A stretch of 64,000 nucleotides of DNA from Streptococcus oralis (GCF_002386345.1 NZ_CP023507.1:1-64000); one strand, 5' to 3'; numbered from the stretch's first letter, positions 49,282 to 60,336 are shown. Numbers and translations are program-made. The notes: generated by a model not told the origin, from the letters alone.

Positions 49282-50090
49282 AGGAATAAATTTTGTAAAG
49301 CGTGGGCAACTCCATCTTCTTCGTTGGTCAGAGGAAGTTGTTCGTCTGCATATGGAAGAAGAGCAGGATTGGCGTTTTTCATAGCATATCCCTTGCCTGC
49401 AAATGCCAACATTTCAGTGTCATTATGCTCATCACCAAAGGCGATTAAGTCTTTTTTATCACGATTCATCACATTGAGCAAGTACTCTAGAGCAAATGCC
49501 TTGTTTACACCTTTGGGAGTACACTCGAGGATGTTGAGGGGACCGCCCCAGGTATTGATAGCTAGTTGGTGCTGATAAAAACGATTCATTTCGTCCGCTA
49601 AAGCGTATTTGTCTTCAGCCCTTGTTTGCAAAAGGATGCAGTTGGGATCTTTGGTTACTCGTTCAGGTTTGAATTGATTTTCCGGCCGGAAGTTCTCTAC
49701 GCCAAATAGTTTAGGATCCGCAATTTCTTCATTCGGAGTCGTGATATAGAATTTTTTTCGATATTCTCCTGCAATAAAATCAGCCTGGATGTCCTCCGTG
49801 CGCTTGACCATGTCTAGGAGGTATTTTTTGTCCAAGGTCAAGCACTTTTCATGCTCCCAAGCCTGTCCTGGTAGATGGGTAAGAGAACCATTAAAGTTAA
49901 TCATGGGAGTATGCAATTCTAGCTCACGGTAGAAATCTTTTGCCATACGATACGGACGTCCCGTCGTGATGATAACATGGTGTCCTTTTTCTGAAATTTT
50001 TTTGATTGTCTCTTTGGTGAAATCGGAGAGCTTGCTTTCACTATTCAGCAGGGTTCCGTCCAAATCGACTGCGATAATTTTTTTAGTCAT
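49278..50090 (-). CDS. Cof-type HAD-IIB phosphatase
   Basis: 270 residues. Nucleophile motif VDLDGTLLNSES at the N-terminus, a second motif TTGRP, a lysine near residue 200 and the last motif GDEHNDTEML. The C2-type cap (about 85-190) marks the Cof subfamily, which dephosphorylates sugar phosphates or flavin precursors. Substrate not known. Lies next to manL, on the same strand, with its own space. Confidence 0.88.
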   Translation of the reverse strand: MTKKIIAVDLDGTLLNSESKLSDFTKETIKKISEKGHHVIITTGRPYRMAKDFYRELELHTPMINFNGSLTHLPGQAWEHEKCLTLDKKYLLDMVKRTEDIQADFIAGEYRKKFYITTPNEEIADPKLFGVENFRPENQFKPERVTKDPNCILLQTRAEDKYALADEMNRFYQHQLAINTWGGPLNILECTPKGVNKAFALEYLLNVMNRDKKDLIAFGDEHNDTEMLAFAGKGYAMKNANPALLPYADEQLPLTNEEDGVAHALQNLFL

Positions 50091-50211
50091 ATAAACCTTC
50101 CTAGTCGTTTCCAGATAAGATGTCTTCTATTATATCAAAAAGAAGGAAGAAAAGCAGATAAGAACAAAAACTACAGTTGCTTTGATTTATTAAACAAATC
50201 AAACAAACATA

Positions 50212-50240
50212 TTTAAAAGGTGAATGATAAATGATATAAT
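50212..50240 (+). promoter_or_regulatory. Promoter of the purine permease gene
   Basis: TTTAAA (50212-50217), 17 bases, TATAAT (50235-50240), with an extended TGA. No purine riboswitch structure was found in the 40-base leader. Confidence 0.6.
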
Positions 50241-50277
50241 ACTAATATTGTTCGTAAAAAACAAAAGGAGATTAAAG

Positions 50278-51696
50278 ATGGACAAACTATTTAAACTAAA
50301 AGAGCACGGGACAGATGTTCGTACAGAGGTGCTTGCTGGTTTAACAACATTCTTTGCAATGAGTTATATTCTCTTTGTAAACCCTCAAATGCTTTCCCAA
50401 ACGGGTATGCCTGTTCAAGGTGTGTTCTTGGCAACGATTATCGGTTCTGTAGTCGGTACCTTGATGATGGCTTTCTATGCTAATTTGCCCTACGCACAAG
50501 CACCAGGTATGGGATTGAATGCCTTCTTTACATTTACAGTTGTATTTGGGATGGGCTATACTTGGAAAGAAGCTCTTGGTATGGTCTTCATTTGTGGAAT
50601 TATTTCACTGATTATTACCTTGACAAATGTTCGTAAAATGATCATCGAATCTATTCCCACAACACTTCGTTCAGCTATTTCGGCTGGTATTGGTGTTTTC
50701 CTTGCCTATGTTGGGATTAAGAATGCTGGTCTCTTGAAATTCTCAATCGATCCAGGTACTTATACTGTAGCAGGTGAAGGAGCGGACAAGGCTCAAGCTG
50801 CACTTACAGCAAACTCAGCAGCTGTTCCAGGCTTGGTAGACTTCAATACTCCAGCCGTATTGGTGGCTCTTGCAGGTCTGGCTATTACCATCTTCTTTGT
50901 TGTTAAAGGCATCAAGGGTGGAATTATTCTTTCTATTTTAACAACGACTGTCCTTGCTATTGCTGTTGGTGTTGTCAAATTGTCAGGGATCGACTTTGCT
51001 AGCAATAATCTTTCATCAGCGGTTAATGATTTAGGAACTTTGTTTGGTGCTGCTCTTGGTTCAGAAGGTTTAGGATCTTTGATTTCAAACACTTCGCGTT
51101 TACCAGAAACCTTGATGGCTATTCTTGCCTTCTCACTAACGGATATTTTTGATACAATCGGTACTCTTATCGGTACTGGTGAAAAAGTTGGTATCGTTGC
51201 GACAAGTGGGGAAAACCATGAGTCAGTTAAATTGGACAAGGCTCTTTACTCTGACTTGGTGGCAACTTCAGTAGGTGCCATTGCAGGTACATCAAACGTT
51301 ACAACCTATGTTGAGTCTGCGGCGGGTATCGGTGCTGGTGGACGTACTGGGTTGACAGCCCTAGTGGTTGCGATCTGTTTTGCTCTATCTAGCTTCTTTA
51401 GCCCACTTCTAGCGATTGTTCCGACAGCTGCAACAGCACCAATTTTGATCATCGTCGGAATCATGATGCTTTCTAACTTGAAAAATATCCCTTGGGATGA
51501 TATGGCTGAAGCGGTTCCTGCCTTCTTCACATCTATCTTTATGGGATTCAGCTACTCTATCACACAAGGGATTGCTGTTGGTTTCTTGACATATACCTTG
51601 ACAAAAGTTGTCAAAGGTCAAGCCAAGGATGTGCACGTGATGATTTGGATTTTGGATGCCTTGTTTATCCTTAACTATATCAGTATGGCGCTATAA
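50278..51696 (+). CDS. Purine (guanine/hypoxanthine) permease, NCS2/AzgA type
   Basis: 472 residues with 12 or so membrane segments. Family signatures: EVLAGLTTFFAMSYILFVNPQ at the N-terminus (in parts), APGMGLNAFFTF and DIFDTIGTLIGTGEK, typical of PbuG/PbuO/AzgA transporters. Imports a purine base with protons. ATG at 50278 follows AAAAGGAG; an earlier in-frame start has none. Confidence 0.9.
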   Translation: MDKLFKLKEHGTDVRTEVLAGLTTFFAMSYILFVNPQMLSQTGMPVQGVFLATIIGSVVGTLMMAFYANLPYAQAPGMGLNAFFTFTVVFGMGYTWKEALGMVFICGIISLIITLTNVRKMIIESIPTTLRSAISAGIGVFLAYVGIKNAGLLKFSIDPGTYTVAGEGADKAQAALTANSAAVPGLVDFNTPAVLVALAGLAITIFFVVKGIKGGIILSILTTTVLAIAVGVVKLSGIDFASNNLSSAVNDLGTLFGAALGSEGLGSLISNTSRLPETLMAILAFSLTDIFDTIGTLIGTGEKVGIVATSGENHESVKLDKALYSDLVATSVGAIAGTSNVTTYVESAAGIGAGGRTGLTALVVAICFALSSFFSPLLAIVPTAATAPILIIVGIMMLSNLKNIPWDDMAEAVPAFFTSIFMGFSYSITQGIAVGFLTYTLTKVVKGQAKDVHVMIWILDALFILNYISMAL

Positions 51697-51708
51697 ATGG
51701 TATAATAG

Positions 51709-51731
51709 AAAAAGGGGAGTCTCCCCTTTTT
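51709..51731 (+). terminator. Terminator after the permease
   Basis: AAAAAGGGGAG and CTCCCCTTTTT with almost no loop. An extended -10 (TGGTATAAT, 51698-51706) lies directly upstream, so a transcript for the next gene would begin inside this hairpin. Confidence 0.75.
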
Positions 51732-51750
51732 AATTATAAGGAGGTACATC

Positions 51751-52458
51751 ATGAAAGATAAGACGATTTGGCAAGAGGTTTTGAACAGAGGGAAATGGGT
51801 GCTCATCCTTTTGGTAGCTTTTGTTCTATCTCAATTTCCCATAGGACTTGCTTTGTTTTTAGCAAACAAACAGTTTCCGATTTTACAGTCAGGGCTCTTA
51901 GTTGGTGCCCTATCCATAGTCGTTTTGATTGTATTTATTATTGGTGCACGAAAAACACAACTTGCTACTTTTAATCTATCCTTTTTTAAGGCAAAAGACT
52001 TGGCTCGCTTGGTACTGAGTTATCTGGTGATTTTTGCGACAAATCTCTTGGGTTCACTCCTGCTTCGACTAACAAATGAGGCAACAACCAATAACCAATC
52101 AATACTGAATGGTTTGGTTCAGAATAGTTCCTTGATTTCAACTTTCTTCCTACTAGTCTTGATTGCGCCGATTTGTGAAGAAATTTTGTGTCGTGGAATT
52201 ATTCCTAAAAAGATCTTCCGTGGAAAAGAAAAACTAGGTTTTGTTGTTGGTGCAATCGTCTTTGCCTTGCTCCATATGCCAACCAATTTACCTTCTGTAA
52301 TTATTTATGGAGGAATGTCAACGGTTTTGACTTGGACAGCCTATAAGACTGAGCGTTTGGAGATGTCCATTTTGCTTCATATGATTCTCAATGGTATTGC
52401 ATTTTGTTTGTTGGCCTTATTGGTATTGATTAGTAGAAATCTAGGTCTATCATTCTAA
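51751..52458 (+). CDS. CPBP-family intramembrane metalloprotease
   Basis: 235 residues, about seven membrane segments. Motif 1 EEILCRG (Glu-Glu-x3-Arg type), motif 2 FALLHMP and motif 3 HMILN, all present, which give the active site of the CAAX/Abi family. Members process membrane peptides or serve in bacteriocin immunity; substrate unknown. AAGGAGG ribosome binding site. Confidence 0.85.
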   Translation: MKDKTIWQEVLNRGKWVLILLVAFVLSQFPIGLALFLANKQFPILQSGLLVGALSIVVLIVFIIGARKTQLATFNLSFFKAKDLARLVLSYLVIFATNLLGSLLLRLTNEATTNNQSILNGLVQNSSLISTFFLLVLIAPICEEILCRGIIPKKIFRGKEKLGFVVGAIVFALLHMPTNLPSVIIYGGMSTVLTWTAYKTERLEMSILLHMILNGIAFCLLALLVLISRNLGLSF

Positions 52459-52478
52459 ACCATTGGCCCGCTTGGAAA

Positions 52479-52506
52479 AGATGAACACTAGCGTGTTCAT
52501 CTTTTT
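52479..52506 (+). terminator. Terminator after the CPBP gene
   Basis: AGATGAACAC-TAGC-GTGTTCATCT and T run. Confidence 0.85.
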
Positions 52507-52513
52507 CTTTTTA

Positions 52514-52522
52514 TGGTAAAAT
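52514..52522 (+). promoter_or_regulatory. Promoter of the folate cluster
   Basis: Extended -10 TGG with TAAAAT (52517-52522); the T run of the previous terminator replaces a -35. Confidence 0.5.
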
Positions 52523-52524
52523 AG

Positions 52525-53508
<984 letters not shown>

Positions 53509-53509
53509 G

Positions 53510-54832
53510 ATGAACGAAATTCAAAACAATCAGTGGATTGCCCACTACCGGACGGACCAACCGCATTTTGGTTTGGAGCGAATGGTGGAACTCCTAGCTC
53601 TGCGAGGCAATCCCCATCTCAAACTTAAGGTCATCCATATCGGGGGGACCAATGGCAAGGGGTCGACCATTGCTTTTTTGAAAAAGATGCTGGAAGGGCT
53701 AGACCTGAGAGTTGGGGTGTTCAGCTCGCCCTATCTCATTCATTATACAGACCAGATTAGCATTAATGGGGAATCCATTCCTGAAGCGAAACTAGAAGCT
53801 CTCATGGCAGACTATCAGTCTTTGCTTGAGAGAGAATCTGCTGACAATTTGCAGGGAACAACCGAGTTTGAGATTATCACAGCTCTAGCCTATGATTACT
53901 TTGCCTCAGAACAAGTAGATGTGGCTATCATGGAAGTCGGCATGGGTGGTCTTTTGGATAGTACTAATGTCTGCCAGCCAATTTTAACAGGAATTACGAC
54001 CATTGGACTGGATCATGTAGCCCTACTTGGTGACACCTTGGAAGCCATAGCAGAGCAGAAGGCTGGTATTATCAAACAAGGCATTCCATTAGTGACAGGT
54101 CATATTGTTCCTGAAGCCTTGACTGTGATAGACTCTATTGCAGAAGCTAAAAATGCGCCTAGACTTACCTATGGAAAAGATTATCAGGTCAGTCACCAAA
54201 AGAGTGTGGTGACAGGCGAAATCTTTGATTATACCAGTTCTGTCAGACAAGGGAGCTTTCAAACAGGTCTGCTTGGTTTGCACCAGATAGAGAATGCGGG
54301 GATGGCCATAGCTTTACTTGATACTTTTTGTCAAGAAGATAGGCGGGAGTTGGCAAGTAATGACTTGGTTGCTCAAGCTTTGAAAGAGACCAGATGGCCA
54401 GGGCGTTTGGAGGTCGTGTCTAGCGACCCCTTGATGATTTTGGATGGGGCCCACAATCCCCATGCTATCAAGGCTTTATTAGCAACCTTGCAAGAACGCT
54501 TTGCGGATTATCATAAGGAAATCCTCTTTACTTGTATCAAGACCAAGGCCTTGGAGGATATGCTGGATTTGCTAGAGACGGTGCCAGATAGTCAATTGAC
54601 TTTAACCCATTTTGACGATAGTCGGGCGACGGATGAAAGCGTGCTGAAAGAGACAGCCAAGTCTAGAAATCTCAATTACCAAATTTGGCAGGATTTTCTA
54701 GAGCAGAAATTGACAGATAAAAATGAAGAGAAACAAACAGTTAGGATTGTCACAGGTTCCTTGTATTTCTTGAGCCAAGTGAGAGCCTATCTGATGGAGA
54801 GGAAGAACGAGAATGGATACACAAAAGATTGA
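53510..54832 (+). CDS. folC: Dihydrofolate/folylpolyglutamate synthase
   Basis: 440 residues, Mur-ligase fold. ATP site [11 protein letters not shown] near residue 47, second family segment [19 protein letters not shown] and the C-terminal domain from about 300. Adds glutamate to dihydropteroate and to folates. Starts directly after folP and overlaps folE by 20 bases. Confidence 0.93.
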   Translation: MNEIQNNQWIAHYRTDQPHFGLERMVELLALRGNPHLKLKVIHIGGTNGKGSTIAFLKKMLEGLDLRVGVFSSPYLIHYTDQISINGESIPEAKLEALMADYQSLLERESADNLQGTTEFEIITALAYDYFASEQVDVAIMEVGMGGLLDSTNVCQPILTGITTIGLDHVALLGDTLEAIAEQKAGIIKQGIPLVTGHIVPEALTVIDSIAEAKNAPRLTYGKDYQVSHQKSVVTGEIFDYTSSVRQGSFQTGLLGLHQIENAGMAIALLDTFCQEDRRELASNDLVAQALKETRWPGRLEVVSSDPLMILDGAHNPHAIKALLATLQERFADYHKEILFTCIKTKALEDMLDLLETVPDSQLTLTHFDDSRATDESVLKETAKSRNLNYQIWQDFLEQKLTDKNEEKQTVRIVTGSLYFLSQVRAYLMERKNENGYTKD

Positions 54833-55367
54833 AACGGCTGTAAAAATGATTATTGAGGCTGTTGGTGAGGACGCTAACCGCGAGGGCTTGCAGGAAACAC
54901 CTGCTCGTGTAGCTCGTATGTACCAAGAGATTTTTTCAGGTCTTGGCCAAACTGCTGAGGAACACCTGTCAAAATCCTTTGAGATTATCGACGATAATAT
55001 GGTTGTAGAAAAGGATATCTTTTTCCACACTATGTGTGAGCACCACTTTTTGCCCTTTTATGGGAGAGCGCACATTGCCTACATTCCAGATGGTCGGGTG
55101 GCAGGCTTGTCTAAGCTAGCCCGTACGGTTGAAGTTTATTCTAAAAAACCACAAATTCAAGAGCGTTTGAATATTGAGGTGGCCGATGCCTTGATGGACT
55201 ATCTGGGTGCTAAAGGAGCCTTTGTTGTCATTGAGGCGGAACATATGTGTATGAGCATGCGTGGTGTCAGAAAGCCAGGCACGGCAACCTTGACGACAGT
55301 AGCGCGAGGTGTATTTGAAACAGATAAGGACCTCCGAGACCAAGCTTATCGTTTAATGGGACTATAA
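54813..55367 (+). CDS. folE: GTP cyclohydrolase I
   Basis: 184 residues. First enzyme of pterin synthesis. Zinc ligands are in [11 protein letters not shown] and in the later [25 protein letters not shown] is also present. Translationally coupled to folC (overlap of 20 bases). A BOX element and a terminator follow. Confidence 0.95.
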   Translation: MDTQKIETAVKMIIEAVGEDANREGLQETPARVARMYQEIFSGLGQTAEEHLSKSFEIIDDNMVVEKDIFFHTMCEHHFLPFYGRAHIAYIPDGRVAGLSKLARTVEVYSKKPQIQERLNIEVADALMDYLGAKGAFVVIEAEHMCMSMRGVRKPGTATLTTVARGVFETDKDLRDQAYRLMGL

Positions 55368-55563
55368 TACCCTTCGAAAATCAAATTCAAACCACGTCAG
55401 CTTCACCTTGCCGTAGGTGCGGTTACTGACTTCGTCAGTTCTATCCACAACCTCAAAACAGTGTTTTTAGCTGATTTCGTCAGTTTTATCTACAACCTCA
55501 AAGCAGTGCTTTGAGCAACCTGCGGCTAGCTTCCTAGTTTGCACTTTGATTTTCATTGAGTAT
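55367..55563. repeat. BOX element (two boxB units) between folE and folB-folK
   Basis: About 197 bp in the opposite sense to the one at 41.4 kb: starts with the boxA end (ACGTCAGCTTCACCTTGCCG), then two 45-bp boxB units (55427-55471 and 55472-55516), then GCGGCTAGCTTCCTAGTTTG and the end TTTTCATTGAGTAT. It begins within the stop codon of folE. Confidence 0.88.
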
Positions 55564-55564
55564 A

Positions 55565-55592
55565 AAAAGAATCCGCTTCATGCGGATTTTTC
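55565..55592 (+). terminator. Terminator after folE/BOX
   Basis: AATCCGC, TTCAT, GCGGATT and T run. It sits inside the folate cluster and may reduce downstream expression. Confidence 0.75.
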
Positions 55593-55607
55593 TAGAAAGG
55601 ACTAATT

Positions 55608-56429
55608 ATGGATCAACTGCAGATTAAAGATTTGGAAATTTTTGCCTATCATGGTCTTTTCCCTAGTGAGAAAGAATTAGGGCAGAAGTTTGTTATTTCC
55701 GCAAGCTTATCCTATGATATGACCAAGGCGGCTACAGAATTGGATTTAACAGCTTCTGTCCATTACGGAGAACTGTGTCAGCAGTGGACGACTTGGTTTC
55801 AGGAAAGCACTGAGGACTTGATTGAAACGGTAGCCTACAAATTAGTTGAACGTACCTTTGAGACCTATCCTCTTGTCCAAGAGATTGAGTTGGAACTAAA
55901 AAAACCGTGGGCTCCAGTGCATTTACCATTGGATACCTGCTCGGTGACCATTCGCCGTCGCAAACAACGGGCCTTTATCGCTCTAGGAAGTAATATGGGA
56001 GATAAGCAAGCAAACTTGGAGCAAGCCATTGACAAACTGCGAACTCGAGGTATCCATATTCTCAAAGAGTCCAGTGTTTTGACGACGGAGCCTTGGGGTG
56101 GTGTGGATCAGGATAGCTTTGCCAATCAGGTGATTGAAGTAGAAACCTGGCTACCAGCACCAGTCTTGTTAGAAACATTGTTAGCCATTGAGTTAGAAAT
56201 GGGACGGGTTCGAGAGGTGCATTGGGGGCCTCGTTTGATTGATTTGGACCTACTCTTTATGGAGGACCAGATTATTTACACAGACGAGCTCATATTGCCT
56301 CATCCTTATATAGCAGAACGCCTCTTTGTTCTTGAGCCGTTAGTGGAAATAGCTCCCCATTTTATCCATCCGATCCTAAAGCAACCAATTCGATACTTGG
56401 TTGACCAGTTGGAGCAAGGAAATGCCTAA
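55608..56429 (+). CDS. folK: Bifunctional dihydroneopterin aldolase / HPPK
   Basis: 273 residues. FolB part (1-about 118; [24 protein letters not shown] start) makes 6-hydroxymethyl-dihydropterin; FolK part (about 120-273; [19 protein letters not shown] and [11 protein letters not shown]) activates it with ATP. The two-domain form (SulD) is characteristic of pneumococcus and relatives. AGAAAGGA ribosome binding site. No clear promoter between the terminator and the gene. It overlaps the next gene by 8 bases. Confidence 0.93.
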   Translation: MDQLQIKDLEIFAYHGLFPSEKELGQKFVISASLSYDMTKAATELDLTASVHYGELCQQWTTWFQESTEDLIETVAYKLVERTFETYPLVQEIELELKKPWAPVHLPLDTCSVTIRRRKQRAFIALGSNMGDKQANLEQAIDKLRTRGIHILKESSVLTTEPWGGVDQDSFANQVIEVETWLPAPVLLETLLAIELEMGRVREVHWGPRLIDLDLLFMEDQIIYTDELILPHPYIAERLFVLEPLVEIAPHFIHPILKQPIRYLVDQLEQGNA

Positions 56430-57705
56430 GCTTTCCGAGACCTATAGTAAGTGGAAGAGTATTGGGGAGGGACTACTTGCTATTGTTTTAGGGCTTCTCT
56501 TGATTCGATTTGGACAAGTTATTCCGAGAATGGGATACCAGTTGCTGATGGGTTACTTTTCCTTGTCAGCAGTTTGGCACTTGTTGACTCGCTGGTTTCA
56601 GGATAAAAAACGTCGGGAAAATATCTTTGTAACCTTGGGAAAGCTGGCGGTTGCGGCTCTGGTGTTTGACTCTATCATCTTGCAAGACCTTGCCCTCTAT
56701 CTCCTGGTTTTTATCATTGCGAGCTACCAGCTGTTTACGGGCATCATTAGTCTTGTGACCTGGTCTCTCTATCGAAAAAATGCCATTCATCCTCGGCTCC
56801 ATCATCTCTTCGATGCTGTATGGATGATAGGATTCGGTCTTTATAGCATCTCTCCTTTTCACGATGCAGCGAATTTTGAATTGCTCTTGCTTGGGTTTTA
56901 CTTGCTCATGCTAGGAGCTAGTAGCCTCCGGGACGGTTTCTTTTTTGAAAAGATAGAAAACAATCCCAAGCTGAAACGACGAATGCGAATGACCTTGCCG
57001 ATCTTTGTGACGGCTTTGATCCCTATCAGCACCTTGCGAAAACTAAATGAGTGGCTGGCAAATCATGAAAGCCAAGAAGGGGAAGTTCATTCAGAAAGAA
57101 AAAACGATCAGGTAGTTGATCTGGAAATTTTTATCCATACCTCAGAAACCTCTTTCTTCCTCGCTATGGGACATGTGGATATTTGTTACCAAGGGAAGGT
57201 TATTTCCTATGGCTCGTATGATCCCCACTCGGAGCGTTTGTTCGGCATGGTTGGAGATGGTGTTTTGTTTAAGGCCAATCGGGAAAAATACATCGAGCTC
57301 TGTAAGAGGGAAAGTCAGAAGACCTTGTTTGCTTATGGTCTGAGTTTGACAGACCAACAGAAAGCAGCCATCCAAGCTCGTCTAGAAGAGATAGAAGACC
57401 TGTTAATTCCTTGGGAACCAAGTTCACAGTTGATGAAAAGAAGAGAGGGCGAGGTAAAGCATACCTACTCCTACCAACTGAAACAGGAAGCAGATGCGAT
57501 CCTCTATAAATTCAGTTCATCCGAGTTTAAGACCTACTTTGTTCTTAGTACCAATTGTGTCTTGCTGGCAGACTCTATCGTAGGAAAAGCTGGGACTGAT
57601 ATATTGAGTCCTCAAGGTTTCATTGTGCCAGGGACTTATCAGGATTATCTTGACTTAGAGTATACAAAACCAAACGGTCTAGTTGTCAGTCGATCCATTT
57701 ATTAG
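56422..57705 (+). CDS. Membrane protein with HdeD-like part and possible papain-like domain
   Basis: 427 residues. The N-terminal half (about 10-205) has six hydrophobic segments in pairs, similar to HdeD/DUF308 proteins. The soluble C-terminal half (about 230-427) has [19 protein letters not shown] (His251) and [14 protein letters not shown] (Asn378-Cys379), an order of His before Asn-Cys that resembles permuted papain-like (NlpC/P60, LRAT-type) enzymes. That domain is inferred by eye. ATG at 56422 follows GGAGCAAGGA and overlaps folK. It ends the folate transcript. Confidence 0.75.
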   Translation: MPKLSETYSKWKSIGEGLLAIVLGLLLIRFGQVIPRMGYQLLMGYFSLSAVWHLLTRWFQDKKRRENIFVTLGKLAVAALVFDSIILQDLALYLLVFIIASYQLFTGIISLVTWSLYRKNAIHPRLHHLFDAVWMIGFGLYSISPFHDAANFELLLLGFYLLMLGASSLRDGFFFEKIENNPKLKRRMRMTLPIFVTALIPISTLRKLNEWLANHESQEGEVHSERKNDQVVDLEIFIHTSETSFFLAMGHVDICYQGKVISYGSYDPHSERLFGMVGDGVLFKANREKYIELCKRESQKTLFAYGLSLTDQQKAAIQARLEEIEDLLIPWEPSSQLMKRREGEVKHTYSYQLKQEADAILYKFSSSEFKTYFVLSTNCVLLADSIVGKAGTDILSPQGFIVPGTYQDYLDLEYTKPNGLVVSRSIY

Positions 57706-57708
57706 AAA

Positions 57709-57757
57709 AAGAAAACTCTAGTTCCTCAGCAGTTTGCGCCGAGAAGCTAGAGTTTTT
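57709..57757. terminator. Shared terminator
   Basis: AAAACTCTAG and CTAGAGTTTTT arms with a partly paired 25-base middle; serves the membrane protein gene and the converging DUF960-like gene. Confidence 0.75.
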
Positions 57758-58073
57758 AAAATAGGTCATTTTCTTCTGGAAGGAGGATGGTTTCTTTACC
57801 GTCCGTATCTAAAACAAGGACCCTAGGAGGGTAAAGGGGATCGAAAGGATGATTGAAATCAAAATCAATGCTAGTCGGAAGGTGCTGGCTAGAAAAATGG
57901 AAGGTGATGGTCCCCTTATTGTTGAGCAGTTGAAACTCAAGTTCTTCTTCTAATTCAAAGACATTTTTCAGGAAATGATCGATAATATACCATAAAGAGT
58001 CAATGACATCATCAGGTAAGCTGGTCACGACACCAAAACTAGCGGAACGTCTCTGTGTATTTGTAAAAGCCAT
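57756..58073 (-). CDS. DUF960-like protein
   Basis: 105 residues, soluble. GVVTSLPDDVIDSLWYIIDHFLKNVFEL, followed by FQLLNNKGTITFHFSSQHLPTSIDFDF (in parts) fits the small DUF960 family of Firmicutes. Function unknown. Read on the minus strand, with GGGGGGAGG upstream of the ATG. Divergent from ccpA. Confidence 0.75.
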   Translation of the reverse strand: MAFTNTQRRSASFGVVTSLPDDVIDSLWYIIDHFLKNVFELEEELEFQLLNNKGTITFHFSSQHLPTSIDFDFNHPFDPLYPPRVLVLDTDGKETILLPEENDLF

Positions 58074-58197
58074 GTTTTCCTCCCCCCTTTATTTTCCTTA
58101 TCATACAGCAAAATGTCTTAAAAATCAAGAAATCCTACTTGCTTTTTCAAAATGGGAATAAACTGTGAAATTTTTTCAAAGTTTCTCTAAAAAATAC

Positions 58198-58226
58198 TTG
58201 AAAGTGTTTACAATAAGTGATAAAAT
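58198..58226 (+). promoter_or_regulatory. Promoter of ccpA with cre box
   Basis: TTGAAA (58198-58203), 17 bases, TAAAAT (58221-58226). TGAAAGTGTTTACA (58199-58212) matches the cre consensus with one mismatch and covers the -35, so CcpA should repress its own gene. Confidence 0.65.
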
Positions 58227-58277
58227 GGAGTAAGTAGATGCGTGAAAGCGAAATTTTCATTATAGAAAGGAAACGGA

Positions 58278-59288
58278 ATGAACACAGATGATACAGTAAC
58301 GATTTATGACGTCGCCCGTGAAGCAGGAGTTTCGATGGCAACAGTTAGCCGTGTCGTTAATGGCAACAAGAATGTTAAAGAGAACACTCGAAAAAAAGTC
58401 CTAGAAGTGATTGATCGCTTGGACTATCGTCCAAATGCGGTAGCACGTGGTTTGGCTAGCAAGAAAACAACGACAGTCGGAGTTGTGATTCCTAACATTA
58501 CCAATGGTTATTTCTCAACGCTTGCTAAGGGAATTGACGACATTGCTGAAATGTACAAGTATAACATTGTCCTTGCAAATAGTGATGAGGATGATGAAAA
58601 GGAAGTTTCAGTAGTCAACACTCTCTTTTCAAAACAAGTCGATGGGATTATCTTTATGGGCTATCACTTGACTGAAAAGATTCGTTCAGAGTTTTCTCGT
58701 TCACGGACACCGGTTGTTCTTGCTGGTACTGTGGATGTAGAACACCAACTTCCAAGTGTAAATATCGACTACAAACAAGCAACGATTGATGCTGTAAGCT
58801 ACCTTCTAAAAGAAAACGAAAAGATTGCTTTTGTGAGTGGACCACTCGTCGATGATATCAATGGCAAGGTTCGTTTGATTGGTTACAAGGAAGCCTTGAA
58901 AAAAGCAGGACATTCTTATAGCGAGGGATTGGTCTTTGAATCAAAATACAGCTATGACGATGGTTATGCCTTGGCAGAACGCTTGATTTCATCACAAGCT
59001 ACAGCCGCAGTTGTAACAGGTGATGAATTGGCAGCAGGTGTGTTGAATGGTTTGGCTGACCATGGCGTATCTGTGCCGGAAGAGTTTGAAATCATTACGA
59101 CAGATGACTCTCAGATTGCACGATTCACTCGTCCAAACTTGACGACTATTGCCCAACCTCTTTATGACCTAGGTGCTATCAGCATGCGTATGTTGACTAA
59201 GATTATGCATAAGGAAGAGTTGGAAGAACGTGAAGTTCTCCTACCTCATGGTTTGACAGAACGCCGCTCTACACGAAAACGTAAATAG
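58278..59288 (+). CDS. ccpA: Catabolite control protein A
   Basis: 336 residues, LacI/GalR family. HTH and hinge TIYDVAREAGVSMATVSRVV at residues 7-26, then LDYRPNAVARGLA, and the periplasmic-binding fold. With HPr-Ser46-P it represses or activates sugar genes at cre sites; cre boxes are seen at its own promoter, at adhE and at manL in this window. AAAGGAAA ribosome binding site. Confidence 0.95.
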   Translation: MNTDDTVTIYDVAREAGVSMATVSRVVNGNKNVKENTRKKVLEVIDRLDYRPNAVARGLASKKTTTVGVVIPNITNGYFSTLAKGIDDIAEMYKYNIVLANSDEDDEKEVSVVNTLFSKQVDGIIFMGYHLTEKIRSEFSRSRTPVVLAGTVDVEHQLPSVNIDYKQATIDAVSYLLKENEKIAFVSGPLVDDINGKVRLIGYKEALKKAGHSYSEGLVFESKYSYDDGYALAERLISSQATAAVVTGDELAAGVLNGLADHGVSVPEEFEIITTDDSQIARFTRPNLTTIAQPLYDLGAISMRMLTKIMHKEELEEREVLLPHGLTERRSTRKRK

Positions 59289-59290
59289 AA

Positions 59291-59322
59291 AAAATCAGGG
59301 AATCGTGAAGATTTCCTGATTT
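59291..59322. terminator. Terminator after ccpA
   Basis: AAATCAGGGAATC, loop, GATTTCCTGATTT; works on both strands for the converging ansA. Confidence 0.75.
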
Positions 59323-59340
59323 GCTTTCTAGAGAAGAGGT

Positions 59341-60303
59341 TTATCCTTCCATATAGTCTTTCAAAGCTTGTCCTTTTAGTCCAGCATTAAGGGCAATTAA
59401 TAATTTGAGGCGCGCTTTTTGAGCGTTGAGTTCTTTGACAAAGAAAACACCAGCTCGTTGCAACTGCACCCCTCCACCTTGGTAGGCGTAGACAGGTTCA
59501 GCAATACCATTAAAACAACGTGAGACCAAGGCGACTGGGATTCCTTTTTGGAGGAGATTTTCCAACTTTTGAGCTGTTTCTTTGGGAATATTGCCTGCTC
59601 CAAAGGCCTGAATGACTAAGCCATCCAGCTGTTCTAAGTCTAACATATCAATCAGCTCGTCTGTCATACCGGCATAGGCTGAGATGATGGGAACCAGACC
59701 TTGAATATGCTCAAGATTAAACCGGACACGAGGCTCAGCCGTTTTGAAGTAGAGGATTTCTTGCTTCATGATGAGGCCAAGTGGTCCATGTGTTGGGGTT
59801 TGAAAGGTGCTGACGTTGGTCGTATGAGTTTTGGTAACATACTTGGCTGCGTGGATCTCGTCGTTCATGACGACCAGTACACCCTTGTCGGCTGCTTTGT
59901 CATCGCTGGCAACTCGCAAAGCGCTCAGATAGTTATATACACCGTCGCTACCAAGTTCGTTTGAACTACGCATGGCCCCTGTTAGAACGATGGGGATGGG
60001 CGGAATTTTCATGGTATCAAGGAAGTAAGCTGTTTCTTCTAAGGTATCTGTACCATGTGTGATGACAACTCCATCATAGTTATCAGCTTCCTCTTTAATC
60101 TTATGATAGAGTGCAAGCATATGATTGGGTTTGATATGAGGGCTTGGCAGATTAAAAAAGTCTAGGGTATGAACCTCAATTCCTTCAAGTGGATTGGAAA
60201 CATGGTTCATGGGATTGTCCTGACTAGTTACAACGGCACCAGTGGCGTCTGCTTGCATGGAAATAGTCCCACCTGTATGTAAAACAAGGATTTTCTTAGG
60301 CAT
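59341..60303 (-). CDS. ansA: L-asparaginase (type I)
   Basis: 320 residues. Catalytic threonines in LHTGGTISM (Thr near residue 12) and VVITHGTDTLEETAYFL (Thr-Asp pair near 85-86). Hydrolyses asparagine to aspartate and ammonia. No signal peptide, so cytoplasmic. Read on the minus strand, tail-to-tail with ccpA. Confidence 0.92.
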   Translation of the reverse strand: MPKKILVLHTGGTISMQADATGAVVTSQDNPMNHVSNPLEGIEVHTLDFFNLPSPHIKPNHMLALYHKIKEEADNYDGVVITHGTDTLEETAYFLDTMKIPPIPIVLTGAMRSSNELGSDGVYNYLSALRVASDDKAADKGVLVVMNDEIHAAKYVTKTHTTNVSTFQTPTHGPLGLIMKQEILYFKTAEPRVRFNLEHIQGLVPIISAYAGMTDELIDMLDLEQLDGLVIQAFGAGNIPKETAQKLENLLQKGIPVALVSRCFNGIAEPVYAYQGGGVQLQRAGVFFVKELNAQKARLKLLIALNAGLKGQALKDYMEG

Positions 60304-60325
60304 GATTTAGTCACTCTTTCTGAAA

Positions 60326-60336
60326 TGTGGTATAAT
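60326..60336 (+). promoter_or_regulatory. Promoter of the HAD-MazG-like gene
   Basis: GTGG-TATAAT at about 60327-60336 with an extended -10; the -35 is not clear. It lies between divergent genes. Confidence 0.45.

Noticed and set aside
50241..50277. A purine riboswitch before the permease gene
   Set aside because: The leader is too short and lacks the three-stem core.
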